From Vreelandella hamiltonii (GTDB lineage: Bacteria > Pseudomonadota > Gammaproteobacteria > Pseudomonadales > Halomonadaceae), in contig NZ_BMXN01000007.1 in the NCBI RefSeq assembly GCF_014651775.1, forward strand, positions 90,382 to 154,381: a DNA stretch of 64,000 nt, read 5' to 3'. Below the pieces are notes generated by a model, which saw only the letters and a list, made by a program, of their open reading frames with translations, did not search any database and was not told the DNA's origin. The translations under genes and the position numbers were made by a program. Shown piece by piece: positions 27,823 through 36,960 of the stretch. The number at the start of each line of letters is the position of its first letter. The first letter of the stretch is position 1.

Positions 27823-29723
27823 CAGGCGTCCTCTTGAAAGATCTGACCTTCCTGGCGGGCCAGGTCATCGGCTTCGAAGCCCCCCAGCGAACCGGCTCCC
27901 TCTTCACCGCGCATGGCGAGATGACGGAAGCCCGCAAACAGCTCGCGGCCCAGGCCGACGTGGTAGTGGTCGAGATTGGCAACGGCCAGCGGGCGCTCGG
28001 CCCAGGTAGCGGCATCCACCTTGGCTTCCAGGGTGCCGGCATTGGCATCCAGCCGCACCACGTCGCCGTCGCGCAGCTTGGCCAGCGGGCCGCCGTCCAG
28101 CGCTTCCGGGCTCATGTGAATGGACGCAGGCACTTTGCCCGACGCGCCGGACATACGGCCATCGGTGACCAGCGCGACCTTGAAGCCACGGTCCTGCAGC
28201 ACACCCAAAAACGGGGTGAGCTTGTGCAGCTCGGGCATTCCGTTGGCTTTGGGCCCCTGGAAGCGCACCACCACAATCACGTCACGGTCCAGCTCGCCGG
28301 ATTCGAAGGCGGCTTTCATTTCGTTCTGGTCTTCGAAGATCTTGACCGGCGCTTCGACCACTCGATGCTCTTCGGCCACCGCCGAGACCTTGATCACGCC
28401 TCGGCCCAGGTTGCCTTTCATGACGGTCAGGCCGCCGGTGGCGGCAAAGGGCGTGGCGACCGGGCGCAGCACTTCTTCGTCCAGGCTCTTCTCCGGGCCT
28501 TCGCGCCAGACCACTTTGCCATTTTCCAGGAAGGGCTCCTGGGTGTAGGCGGTCAGGTCGGTGCCGAAGACGGTGGGAATGTCGCCGTGGAGCAGGCCAG
28601 CGCCCAGCAGTTCGCGGAACAGGTAGCTCATGCCGCCTGCGGCCTGGAAGTGGTTGATGTCCGCCTGGCCGTTGGGGTACACCTTCATCAGGCTGGGGGT
28701 CACCGCCGAGAGGTCGGTGAAGTCGTCCCAGTTCAGGGTGATGCCCGCCGCTGCCGCCATGGCAATCAGGTGCATGGTGTGGTTGGTCGAGCCGCCGGAG
28801 GCCAACAGGCCGACCACGGCATTGACGATGGCGCGCTCGTCGATCTGCTTGTAGAACGGGCGGTACTCGCCGCCCGCTTCGGTATTGCGAATGGTCTGTT
28901 CGGTGGCGTAGCGGGTCAGCGCTTCGCGCATCTCGGTGCCGGGGTTCACGAACGACGTGCCCGGAAGGTGCAGGCCCATGACTTCCATCATCAGCTGATT
29001 GGAGTTGGCGGTGCCGTAGAAGGTGCAGGTGCCGGGGCTGTGGTAAGAGTCGGACTCTGCCTGCAGCAGTTCTTCGCGGCCCACCTTGCCTTCGGCATAC
29101 AGCTGGCGAATGCGCGCTTTCTCCTTGTTCGGCAGGCCGCTGGGCATGGGGCCTGCGGGCACGAACATGGCGGGCAAATGGCCAAAGCGTGCGGCACCGA
29201 TGAACAGACCCGGTACGATCTTGTCGCACACGCCCAGGTAAATGGCGGCGTCGAACATGTTGTGCGACAGCCCCACCGCAGCGGCCATGGCAATCAGGTC
29301 ACGGGAGAACAGCGACAGCTCCATGCCCGGCTGGCCTTGGGTCACGCCGTCACACATGGCCGGTACGCCGCCCGCAAACTGCGCAGTGGAGCCCATGGCT
29401 CGCGCTGCCGCCTTGATGGTTTCCGGGAAGGTTTCAAACGGCTGGTGGGCCGACAGCATGTCGTTGTAAGACGAGATGATGCCCAGGTTGGCGCTGTTCA
29501 TCAGCTTCAGGGCATCTTTTTCCTGGGGGCTGCAGGCGGCAAAGCCGTGGGCCAGGTTGCCGCAGGAGAGCTCGGCACGATGCACGCCACGCTTGTGCTG
29601 GTCGGCCATGCGGCGCTCGTAGAGAGCGCGGCGCTCGGCAGAGCGTTCACGAATGCGTTGGGTGACTTCCGCGACCTTGGGATGAAGGGCTGCGGGGGTA
29701 GAACCAGACGTTGAACCAGGCAT
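27822..29723 (-). CDS. edd: Phosphogluconate dehydratase
   Basis: A 633-residue IlvD/Edd-family dehydratase converting 6-phosphogluconate to KDPG, the first specific Entner-Doudoroff step. Iron-sulphur cysteines lie in [15 protein letters not shown] (near residue 160) and [11 protein letters not shown] (near residue 225). [13 protein letters not shown] and [14 protein letters not shown] are also typical. The family length is about 605-620, and the N-terminus is slightly extended. It is the first gene of the minus-strand sugar operon and is preceded by two HexR-like sites. Confidence 0.96.
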   Translation of the reverse strand: MPGSTSGSTPAALHPKVAEVTQRIRERSAERRALYERRMADQHKRGVHRAELSCGNLAHGFAACSPQEKDALKLMNSANLGIISSYNDMLSAHQPFETFPETIKAAARAMGSTAQFAGGVPAMCDGVTQGQPGMELSLFSRDLIAMAAAVGLSHNMFDAAIYLGVCDKIVPGLFIGAARFGHLPAMFVPAGPMPSGLPNKEKARIRQLYAEGKVGREELLQAESDSYHSPGTCTFYGTANSNQLMMEVMGLHLPGTSFVNPGTEMREALTRYATEQTIRNTEAGGEYRPFYKQIDERAIVNAVVGLLASGGSTNHTMHLIAMAAAAGITLNWDDFTDLSAVTPSLMKVYPNGQADINHFQAAGGMSYLFRELLGAGLLHGDIPTVFGTDLTAYTQEPFLENGKVVWREGPEKSLDEEVLRPVATPFAATGGLTVMKGNLGRGVIKVSAVAEEHRVVEAPVKIFEDQNEMKAAFESGELDRDVIVVVRFQGPKANGMPELHKLTPFLGVLQDRGFKVALVTDGRMSGASGKVPASIHMSPEALDGGPLAKLRDGDVVRLDANAGTLEAKVDAATWAERPLAVANLDHYHVGLGRELFAGFRHLAMRGEEGAGSLGGFEADDLARQEGQIFQEDA

Positions 29724-29760
29724 AGAAACCTCTGCATGAGTAGAGACGGTGAAAGTATCT

Positions 29761-29775
29761 TGTAGTTATTTTACA
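29761..29775. promoter_or_regulatory. HexR-like operator 1 upstream of edd
   Basis: TGTAGTTATTTTACA is a TGTA-N7-TACA palindrome 37 bases upstream of the edd start. It has the same TGTAGT....TTACA pattern as the box before zwf (13867-13881). Its closeness to the gene suggests repression at the promoter. Confidence 0.7.
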
Positions 29776-29834
29776 TTTTATGGCGCCAATAATAGAGACC
29801 TTACGGCAATAAAAAGCCGATTTATAGCTTAAGT

Positions 29835-29849
29835 TGTAGTTTTATTACC
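29835..29849. promoter_or_regulatory. HexR-like operator 2 upstream of edd
   Basis: TGTAGTTTTATTACC matches the HexR-like box at 29761 except for the last base and lies 74 bases further upstream, close to seven helical turns. Two boxes may allow looping or cooperative binding. Confidence 0.55.
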
Positions 29850-29881
29850 CGAAAGGATGAGCCGGATGATCCCGGCGTCCA

Positions 29882-29911
29882 GCCCATGATAGCCAAAAAG
29901 CGCTCATGGGC
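29882..29911 (-). terminator. Hairpin after the RND pump gene
   Basis: GCCCATGA (29882-29889) and TCATGGGC (29904-29911) form a perfect 8-bp stem 13 bases after the RND stop on the minus strand. No clear T-tract follows, so it is a weak terminator candidate separating the efflux operon from edd. Confidence 0.4.
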
Positions 29912-29924
29912 CGAACGCGCCTGC

Positions 29925-32900
29925 TCAGGAGTCGACCTCGTCGCTGCTGATATGGAACAGCATGGCATACAGGGTGGGCACGGCAATCAGCGTCAGCAGC
30001 GAGGCAAACGCCAGGCCGCCCATGATGGTCACGGCCATACTGTTGAAGAAGGCGTCGGCCAAAAGCGGCAGCATGCCGAGGATGGTGGTACCAGCGGCCA
30101 GGAAGACCGGACGCAAGCGGCTGACGCTGGCGTCCACCAGTGCAGAAAAGCGTGCCTTGCCCTCCTTGATCTGCCCGTCGATCTCGTCCACCAGCACGAT
30201 GGCGTTTTTCATCAGCATGCCCGACAGGCTGAGCATGCCCAGCAGGGCGGTAAACGAGAAGGGCAGGCCGGTCACCAGCAGGCCAATCACCACGCCACAC
30301 ACCGACATGGGCACCACCAGCCAGATGATCAGCGGCTGCTTGAGCTTGCCAAACAGCAAAATCGAGGTCAGCAGCATCACCAGCAGGCTGATGGGCAGCT
30401 GCTGGGCCAGCGCCTCCTGGGCATCGCCGGAATCCTCGTGTTCACCTCCCCAGTTCAGCTGGTAGCCCGGTGGCAGCGTCATGGCCTCGATCTCTTCGCG
30501 AATACCGTCGAAGGCCTGGGCGGCGGTGTAGCCCTCGGCGGGGTCGGCCCCGACGGTCAGCGTGCGCACTCGGTTGCGGCGTTGAATCAGCGCTTCCTCG
30601 CTATCGGTATCGAAGGAGGAGACCACCTGGCTGATGGGCACGAAGCGCTGCTGCGCGGCGCTCCACACGTTGCGGTTTTCCAGCAGCGCCACATCGTCCC
30701 TCTCGGCCGCCGGTGGGCGGGCGACGATGGGCAGCAGGTGCTCGCCTTCACGGTAGGTGCCTGCCCGAATGCCCGACGAGGCAAACTGCAGGGTCTGGGT
30801 GATGTCTTCACGGCTGACCCCGGCAATGCGGGCGCGCTCCTCGTTGATGCGCGGGCGCACTACCAGTTCCTGCTGGCGCCAGTCGGTGCGCTGGTCGATC
30901 AGGTAGGGGCTGTCGGCCATGATGCGCTGGGCCTGGTCGGCCAGCGAGCGCAGCACTTCCGGGGAGGGCCCCTGAAAGCGCGCTTCGATGTCCGCGCCAT
31001 CGCCCGGGCCAAATTGCAGCCGCTGGGTGCGTACCTGCGCGCTGGGAAACGCTTCGTTCAGCTCTCGGTAGAAGCGCTGGTCCAGCGCGGGAATGGCGTC
31101 CAGGTCTTCGGTGCGCACGATGAACTGGGCATAGGCGGTGTTGGGCTGCTCCGGGGCGTAGGTAAGCATGAAGCGGGTAGCGCCTTGGCCGATGAAGCTG
31201 GCCACCGATACCACGTCTTCCTGCTCCAGGATATACGCCTCGATATCGGCGGCGTAATCGGCGGTCGAGCGAATGTCGGTGCCCTGGGGCAGCTCCACAT
31301 TGACGAAGAACAGCGGCGTGTTGGAGTCCGGAAAGAACGACTGGGGAATCAGGCTGAAGGCCCACAGGCACACGGCGGTGATCAGCACCAGCGCGCTGAC
31401 GGTGACGATGCGCATGCCCAGCGCCAGCAGCAGCACCCGGCGATAGGCGCGATAGAGCAGGCCGCCGTACAGCTCGCGCTTGCTGGGCTCGTCGTCGTTC
31501 TCCTCCTCGTTCTCGTCCTGGCGCTCGCCTGCTTGCTGCTCGTCAGCGGGCTGCTCCTCGTCGTCGCCTTTCTGGCGCAGCAGGTAGTAGCCAAACAGCG
31601 GGGTGACGGTGATCGCCAGCAGCCAGCTCAGCATCAAGGACACCAGAATGACCATGAACAGCGAGTAGAGAAATTCGCCGGTGACATCGTCCGACAGGCC
31701 AATACCGGCAAAGGCCATGATGCCGATCACCGTGGCGCCCAGCAGCGGCAGCTGGGCACGCTTGGCGGCGCTGCCGGCGGCCTCCTTGGCGCGCTGGCCG
31801 CGCTTGATGTTGGTGACCATGCCTTCGGCGACCACGATGGCGTTATCCACCAGCATGCCCATGGCGATGATCAGCGCCCCCAGCGAGATACGCTCCATCT
31901 CGATGTTCAACAGCCCCATGAACAGCAGGGTGCCCAGCACGGTGAGCAGCAGGGTACTGCCGACCACCACACCGATGCGCCAGCCCATGGCCAGGCACAG
32001 TACCCCGATCACGATGGCCACCGACATGGCCAGGTTGAGCAGGAAGTCGTTGATGGCATCGTTGACCACATGGTGCTGTTCGTAGAGAGGATGCAGCTCT
32101 ACGCCCAGCGGCAGGCGGCTTTTTAGCTCTTCCATGCGGGCTTCGACGGCTTCGCCCACTTCGATGATATTGTCGTTGGCGGCGCCCGCAATGCCGAGCG
32201 TGAAGGCATCTTCGCCGTTATAGCGAATCAGCTGGTTGGGCTGGTCGCTGGGCTCGCGGTAGACGGTGGCGATATCCACCAGCGACACCTGCTCGGTGGT
32301 GCCGGGGCGGCCGATGCGAATGGCTTCGATCAGCGCGGTGCTGTCGATGTCGCTACGCGCCACCAGCCGCACCTGGCGTTCCCCCACCCGCAGGCTGCCC
32401 GCGTCTTCCACGGCGTTTTCGGTCTGGATGGTGTTGATGACCTGATCGATGGGAATGCCCAGGGTGGTCAGGCGCTCGTTGGAGATGTCGATGTAGATGG
32501 TCTCTTCCCGCTCGCCTGCGGTGGTCACCCTGGCCACGCCGGGTACCGCCAGCAGCTCGCGCTGAAGAAACGTCGAGATGTCGCGGATCTCACGCGTGGT
32601 GAACCCATCGGCCGTGACCGCATAGAAGAGGCCGTACACTTCACCGAAATCGTCGTTGACCTGGGAGCCCAGCACCCCGTCGGGCAGATCGCCCTGGGCA
32701 TCGTTGATCTTGTGGCGCAGCTCGTCCCAGATTTGCGGCAGTTCGTGGCTGCGGTAGCTGGCGTGGACTTCCACCTGGATTTCCGAGCGCCCAGGCAGCG
32801 ACTTCGACTCGATGACGTCGATCTGCTCCATCTCCTGGATGGCGCGCTCTAGACGTTCGGTGACCTCTTCTTCCACTTCCACGGCGGTGGCGCCGGGGTA

Positions 32901-33050
32901 GGGCGTGTTGATGATGGCGTTGGGGATGGTGAAGGCGGGGTCTTCGAGTTTGCCCACCGTATTGAATCCCCAGATACCGCCCAACAGGCAGATCACCACG
33001 ATCAGCCAGGTATTGAGAGGCCGTTCGATGGACAGCTTGGCGATGTTCAT
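29925..33050 (-). CDS. RND efflux pump inner-membrane transporter
   Basis: A 1041-residue RND-superfamily proton antiporter with a single N-terminal helix, two large periplasmic regions and the two bundles of membrane helices. The charged helix 4 region GALIIAMGMLVDNAIVVAEG (residues 390-409) carries the proton-relay Asp. The N-terminal periplasmic part (PAFTIPNAIINTPYPGAT, VEEEVTERLERAI) resembles HAE1-type multidrug pumps. A strongly acidic linker lies around residues 492-520, between the two halves. It forms a tripartite pump with the adaptor (33059-34135) and the outer-membrane factor (34284-35759). Substrates are unknown. Confidence 0.93.
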   Translation of the reverse strand: MNIAKLSIERPLNTWLIVVICLLGGIWGFNTVGKLEDPAFTIPNAIINTPYPGATAVEVEEEVTERLERAIQEMEQIDVIESKSLPGRSEIQVEVHASYRSHELPQIWDELRHKINDAQGDLPDGVLGSQVNDDFGEVYGLFYAVTADGFTTREIRDISTFLQRELLAVPGVARVTTAGEREETIYIDISNERLTTLGIPIDQVINTIQTENAVEDAGSLRVGERQVRLVARSDIDSTALIEAIRIGRPGTTEQVSLVDIATVYREPSDQPNQLIRYNGEDAFTLGIAGAANDNIIEVGEAVEARMEELKSRLPLGVELHPLYEQHHVVNDAINDFLLNLAMSVAIVIGVLCLAMGWRIGVVVGSTLLLTVLGTLLFMGLLNIEMERISLGALIIAMGMLVDNAIVVAEGMVTNIKRGQRAKEAAGSAAKRAQLPLLGATVIGIMAFAGIGLSDDVTGEFLYSLFMVILVSLMLSWLLAITVTPLFGYYLLRQKGDDEEQPADEQQAGERQDENEEENDDEPSKRELYGGLLYRAYRRVLLLALGMRIVTVSALVLITAVCLWAFSLIPQSFFPDSNTPLFFVNVELPQGTDIRSTADYAADIEAYILEQEDVVSVASFIGQGATRFMLTYAPEQPNTAYAQFIVRTEDLDAIPALDQRFYRELNEAFPSAQVRTQRLQFGPGDGADIEARFQGPSPEVLRSLADQAQRIMADSPYLIDQRTDWRQQELVVRPRINEERARIAGVSREDITQTLQFASSGIRAGTYREGEHLLPIVARPPAAERDDVALLENRNVWSAAQQRFVPISQVVSSFDTDSEEALIQRRNRVRTLTVGADPAEGYTAAQAFDGIREEIEAMTLPPGYQLNWGGEHEDSGDAQEALAQQLPISLLVMLLTSILLFGKLKQPLIIWLVVPMSVCGVVIGLLVTGLPFSFTALLGMLSLSGMLMKNAIVLVDEIDGQIKEGKARFSALVDASVSRLRPVFLAAGTTILGMLPLLADAFFNSMAVTIMGGLAFASLLTLIAVPTLYAMLFHISSDEVDS

Positions 33051-33058
33051 GGCGGCTC

Positions 33059-34135
33059 CTAGAGGGCGTTGTCCAGCGGTTTGACGCGCATGCCGTCGCG
33101 CAGCAGGTGTACCCCGGCCGCCGCAATCGACTCGCCAGGCTGAACGCCTGCCACCAGCATCACGGCGTCGTCGCTCAGCTCACCCACGGTGACCTCCCGG
33201 GGCGATACCGTGCCCTCGTCGGGGTCGTAGACCCACACGCGAAAATCACCGCTCTCGGTGGTGTCCAGGGCGCTGGCCGGAATCATCATCACCCCGGACA
33301 CCAGCCGCTCGGCGGGTTCGATGAACACGGTGGCCGTGGTGCCGGGCAGCGCCACCAGGTGCTCGCCTTCGGCGGGCGCGAACTCCACCTGATAGGTCTG
33401 GGCGACCTCGTCGGGCTCGGTGATGTGTTCGCGGTACTCCAGCGCAATGCGCTCGCCGGGCAGCGTGGCGATCTCGGCTTCGGCGTTGAAACCGTGTTCG
33501 CCATCGAGATGCCGCATCAGCGCTTCGGGCACGTTGATGCGAATGCGCAGCTCCGAGATGTCCTGAACGCGGACCACTTCGGCATTGGGGGGCAGCGTGG
33601 TGTGGTTTTCCACCAGGCGGCGGGCAATCAGCGCATCGAAGGGCGCGTGCAGCGAGGTGTAGGCCAGCTCCTGGCGGGCGCTCTCCAGCTGGGTGGCGGC
33701 CAGCTCGGCATCGGCCCGGGCCGCTTCCAGCACCGAGGCGGAGACGGCGTTATGGCGATACAGATTTTCCTGCCGCTGAAGGTGCTGGCGGGCCTGGGTC
33801 AATTCCGCTTCCGCGGCGCGCACTTGCAGGGCGTAATCGGTTTGATCGAGCTGGGCGATCAGCTCGCCTTTGGCCAGTGTGGTGCCCTGTACGGCCGGAA
33901 AGGTGGTCAGGCGGCCGCCCACCTGAAAGGCCAGGTTGACGGTGCTCACGGCATCGACGCGACCCACGAAACGGCGGCCCGAAAAGGCCTGCTGCTGGCC
34001 GGTTTCGAACAGTTTGACCACCTGAGCCGGAGGCTCGGGGGGCTCTTCGTCGTCTCCGCAACCTGCCAATAATGTCACGCATGCCAGCAACCCGACCAGA
34101 GTGGGTAGCCACTTCCCTTTGCGGATGAACCTCAT
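33059..34135 (-). CDS. RND efflux periplasmic adaptor lipoprotein
   Basis: A 358-residue membrane-fusion protein of the AcrA/MexA family. The start at 34135 gives a lipoprotein signal peptide ending LLAGC (C26) and has GGGAGG 7 bases upstream. The frame stays open further upstream but lacks a signal there. It has a beta-barrel and lipoyl region (GRRFVGRVDAVSTVNLAFQVGGRL, shortened here to its core VGRVDAVSTVNLAFQVGG) and a coiled-coil hairpin (about residues 95-150). It ends 8 bases before the pump gene and links the pump to the outer-membrane channel. Confidence 0.92.
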   Translation of the reverse strand: MRFIRKGKWLPTLVGLLACVTLLAGCGDDEEPPEPPAQVVKLFETGQQQAFSGRRFVGRVDAVSTVNLAFQVGGRLTTFPAVQGTTLAKGELIAQLDQTDYALQVRAAEAELTQARQHLQRQENLYRHNAVSASVLEAARADAELAATQLESARQELAYTSLHAPFDALIARRLVENHTTLPPNAEVVRVQDISELRIRINVPEALMRHLDGEHGFNAEAEIATLPGERIALEYREHITEPDEVAQTYQVEFAPAEGEHLVALPGTTATVFIEPAERLVSGVMMIPASALDTTESGDFRVWVYDPDEGTVSPREVTVGELSDDAVMLVAGVQPGESIAAAGVHLLRDGMRVKPLDNAL

Positions 34136-34283
34136 CCAATGCCTCCCTGCAAGCCAATGGGGATCACGGTGGTGTGATGTATCCCCCTGTTTCGTTGATC
34201 CCCTATAATAGGTACTCTTAGCCACTTCGAACAGGTGTTTGGTTTAACGCCGCCCTAAATCGGTATTCACCCGAACTGCAAGG

Positions 34284-35759
34284 ATGATCAGCGTGCACAG
34301 GAATCGCCCGTGGGGACCCCGCCTCAAACCGTTCACCGCTGCCTCGGCGCTGGCCTTGCTGCTGGCAGGCTGTGCGGTCGGCCCGGAGTATCAAGCGCCC
34401 GACATCGAGCTGCCGGAGAGCTGGCCTGCCCATATCACTCTGGAGCAGCAGGCCCGTGACGACTGGCACCGCTGGTGGCAGCGCTTCGAAGACCCGGCGC
34501 TGAACCGGCTGGTCGAGCGCGCCAGCGAAGACAATCTCGAACTGGCGATTCAGTTGGGGCGCATCCGCGAGGCCCGTGCCCAGCTGGGGTTTGCCGATGC
34601 GGAGCGCTTTCCCACCGTGGGCTATCAGGCCGAAGCCAACCGTGAGCGCACCCCGGGGGCGGCGCTGCCCATCGATTTCCAGCCCGTGCAGGAGCTGCTG
34701 ACCTCCACCAACAACCAGTATTCCCTGGCCGCCAGCCTGGAGTATGAAATCGACCTGTGGGGGCGGCTGGCCAACCAGCGCGCTGCGGCCATGGCCGCCC
34801 TGCAGGAGAGCCTGTTTGCCAGAGACGCCGCCGAGCTGGGCGTGATCGGTGACGTGGTCACCACCTACGTCAGCCTGAAAAGTGCCGAAGCCCAGCAAGC
34901 GCTGATGGAAGAGACCCTGGCCGCGTACCAGGAGACCTATCGCCTTCAGGCGCTGCGCTTCGAGCATGGCGACATCAGCGAACTGGAGCTGCGCCAGGCC
35001 GAAGCCGAGTGGCGCAACCTGCAGGCAGAGCTGCCGTCGCTCAAGCAGCAGGTGGAAACCCTGCGCGGGGCCCTGGGCACGCTGGTGGGCATGTCCCCCG
35101 ATGAGCTGCTGACCACCCTGGACACCGGCACGTCGCGGCTGGATGACCTGGCCCAGCCGGTGGGCATACCTGCCGTGATGCCGTCGGCGATGCTCCAGCG
35201 CAGGCCCGACATTCGCTCGGCAGAAGCGGCGCTGATCGCGGCCACCGCCCAGATCGGCGTGGCCGAGGCCAACCGCCTGCCGTCGCTCAATCTCAGCTCC
35301 TTTTTGGGCACTACGGCCGCCAGCACCAGTGATCTGTTCAGCGATGTGGCCCGCACCTGGGGCGTCGGGGCCTCGGTGATGGGGCCGCTGTTCGACTTCG
35401 GCCGTAGCCAGTCCGGGGTGGAAAGCGCCGAAGCGCTGGCCGAACAGGCCGAAGCGCAGTATCGCCTGACCGTGCTGACCGCCTTCAACGAAGTGCGCGA
35501 TGCGCTCTACAGCTACGACTTCAGCGAGCGGCGGCTGGCCGCCATCGACGAACAGCTGGAGGCCGTTGCCCGTACCCGGGAGCTGGCCGTGCTGATGTAC
35601 GACCAGGGGCAGGTGAGCCAGCTGGAGCGCCTGGACGCCGAACGCAACCTGCTCTCTGCCCGTTTGGCCCAGGCCGATGCGCGCCGTGAACAGCTGGCGG
35701 CCACGGCGACGCTGTTCAAGGCGCTGGGCGGTGGCTGGCAGGAAACCCCCGTTTACTGA
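34284..35759 (+). CDS. Outer-membrane efflux channel lipoprotein (OprM/TolC type)
   Basis: A 491-residue NodT/OprM-family outer-membrane factor. The lipoprotein signal ends LLLAGC (C30), followed by VGPEYQAPDIELPESW, the standard OprM-family opening. Two long helical OEP repeats follow. It is encoded divergently from the adaptor and pump across a 148-base gap that contains a TATAAT (34204-34209). In many RND loci the channel is the last gene of the same operon, so the divergent order here is less common. Confidence 0.92.
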   Translation: MISVHRNRPWGPRLKPFTAASALALLLAGCAVGPEYQAPDIELPESWPAHITLEQQARDDWHRWWQRFEDPALNRLVERASEDNLELAIQLGRIREARAQLGFADAERFPTVGYQAEANRERTPGAALPIDFQPVQELLTSTNNQYSLAASLEYEIDLWGRLANQRAAAMAALQESLFARDAAELGVIGDVVTTYVSLKSAEAQQALMEETLAAYQETYRLQALRFEHGDISELELRQAEAEWRNLQAELPSLKQQVETLRGALGTLVGMSPDELLTTLDTGTSRLDDLAQPVGIPAVMPSAMLQRRPDIRSAEAALIAATAQIGVAEANRLPSLNLSSFLGTTAASTSDLFSDVARTWGVGASVMGPLFDFGRSQSGVESAEALAEQAEAQYRLTVLTAFNEVRDALYSYDFSERRLAAIDEQLEAVARTRELAVLMYDQGQVSQLERLDAERNLLSARLAQADARREQLAATATLFKALGGGWQETPVY

Positions 35760-35782
35760 TTGCCGGTACGGTAACCACAGCC

Positions 35783-35805
35783 CGGGCGGCTCCGCTGGCC
35801 GCCCG
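35783..35805 (+). terminator. Possible terminator between the efflux channel gene and cobT
   Basis: CGGGCGGC (35783-35790) pairs with GCCGCCCG (35798-35805) around a 7-base loop, 23 bases after the channel gene stop. The following sequence (CATCTGTTACC) is not T-rich. It probably separates the efflux and cobalamin transcripts. Confidence 0.5.
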
Positions 35806-35868
35806 CATCTGTTACCATGCTGCGCTTGCGATCACTTCATCTCTGGTTTTGCTGCCACTGGAGCTGCC

Positions 35869-36960
35869 ATGCCTCCCTGCGCGTCCTCTGCTGCCGCTTC
35901 TGACTCCCTTGCCGCTTACCCCTGGCTGCCCGACATCGGCCCCGTCGATGCCGCCGCCGCTGAGCGCACCCGTGCCTATCTCGATACCTTGACCAAGCCG
36001 CCCGGCAGCCTGGGCAGGCTCGAAGCGCTGGCGATTCAGCTAAGCGCCATCACGGGCAGCGCCCGCCCTCGGGTGGATAGCCCCGCCGTGGTGGTGTTTG
36101 CCGCCGACCACGGCGTGGCCGCTGAAGGCGTGTCGGCGTTTCCCCAGGAGGTGACCGCGCAGATGGTCGCCAATTTCGTTCAGCAGGGCGCGGCCATCAA
36201 CGTGTTTGCCCGCCAGCTGGGCGCTCGGGTGGACGTGGTGGATGTCGGGGTGGCGTCGCCGCGACCGCTGCCGGGAGCCACCGATGCTCGCGTGCGTTCG
36301 GGCACGGCCAACATGCTGAACCACGATGCCATGCCGCTGGACGACGCGCGCCAGGCCATGCAGGCAGGCATGGCAGCGGTCGAGCGGGCCGTACAGGCGG
36401 GGGCCAATGGGCTCATCGTGGGCGAAATGGGCATCGCCAACACCACCGCCAGCAGCGCGATGCTGGCGGCCTTGTTAGGGGTGCCTGCCGCCCAGGTGGT
36501 GGGGGCGGGCACCGGCATTGACAGCACCCAGCAGGCCCACAAGGCGGCGGTCATCGAACGGGCGCTGGCCAATCGCCAGGCAAACCCTGACGACCCGCTG
36601 GAGGTGTTGTGCAAGCTGGGCGGCTTGGAAATCGCCGCCATGGCGGGCGCGTACCTGGCGGCGGCGGCCCAACGCCTGCCGGCGGTGGTGGATGGCTTCA
36701 TTGCCACGGTGGCGGCCCTGACCGCCTGCCGCATGGCCCCAGCACTGCGCGACTACCTGGTGTTTGGCCACCGTTCGGCGGAGCCGGGCCACGCCCTGGC
36801 GCTGGATGCCCTGGCGGTGCAGCCGCTGCTGGCCCTGGAAATGCGCCTGGGCGAGGGCAGTGGGGCGGCGCTGGCTTACCCGCTGCTACAGGCTGCTGCC
36901 GCCATGCTCAGTGACATGGCCACGTTCTCCCAGGCGGGGGTGAGTGGCAAGGCACCATGA
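35869..36960 (+). CDS. cobT: Nicotinate-nucleotide--dimethylbenzimidazole phosphoribosyltransferase
   Basis: A 363-residue CobT enzyme that activates 5,6-dimethylbenzimidazole to alpha-ribazole-5-phosphate for the lower ligand of cobalamin. Family motifs visible are LTKPPGSLGRLEALA near residue 40, VVFAADHGVAAEGVSA near residue 70, GEMGIANTT near residue 185, and a C-terminal Glu region. The ATG at 35869 is chosen because family members start shortly before this point. The frame is open further upstream into the channel gene. The ATGA overlap with cbiB (36957-36960) shows coupling. Confidence 0.94.
   Translation: MPPCASSAAASDSLAAYPWLPDIGPVDAAAAERTRAYLDTLTKPPGSLGRLEALAIQLSAITGSARPRVDSPAVVVFAADHGVAAEGVSAFPQEVTAQMVANFVQQGAAINVFARQLGARVDVVDVGVASPRPLPGATDARVRSGTANMLNHDAMPLDDARQAMQAGMAAVERAVQAGANGLIVGEMGIANTTASSAMLAALLGVPAAQVVGAGTGIDSTQQAHKAAVIERALANRQANPDDPLEVLCKLGGLEIAAMAGAYLAAAAQRLPAVVDGFIATVAALTACRMAPALRDYLVFGHRSAEPGHALALDALAVQPLLALEMRLGEGSGAALAYPLLQAAAAMLSDMATFSQAGVSGKAP

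Noticed and set aside
27810-32126. Very long open frames on the plus strand (for example 27810-29714 and 29886-32126)
   Set aside because: They lie antisense to edd and the RND pump gene, have low-complexity His/Gln/Gly-rich products, and are by-products of high GC codon use.
35760-35868. A second cobalamin riboswitch before cobT
   Set aside because: The gap is only 109 bases and none of the riboswitch landmarks is present; only a GC-rich hairpin is seen.
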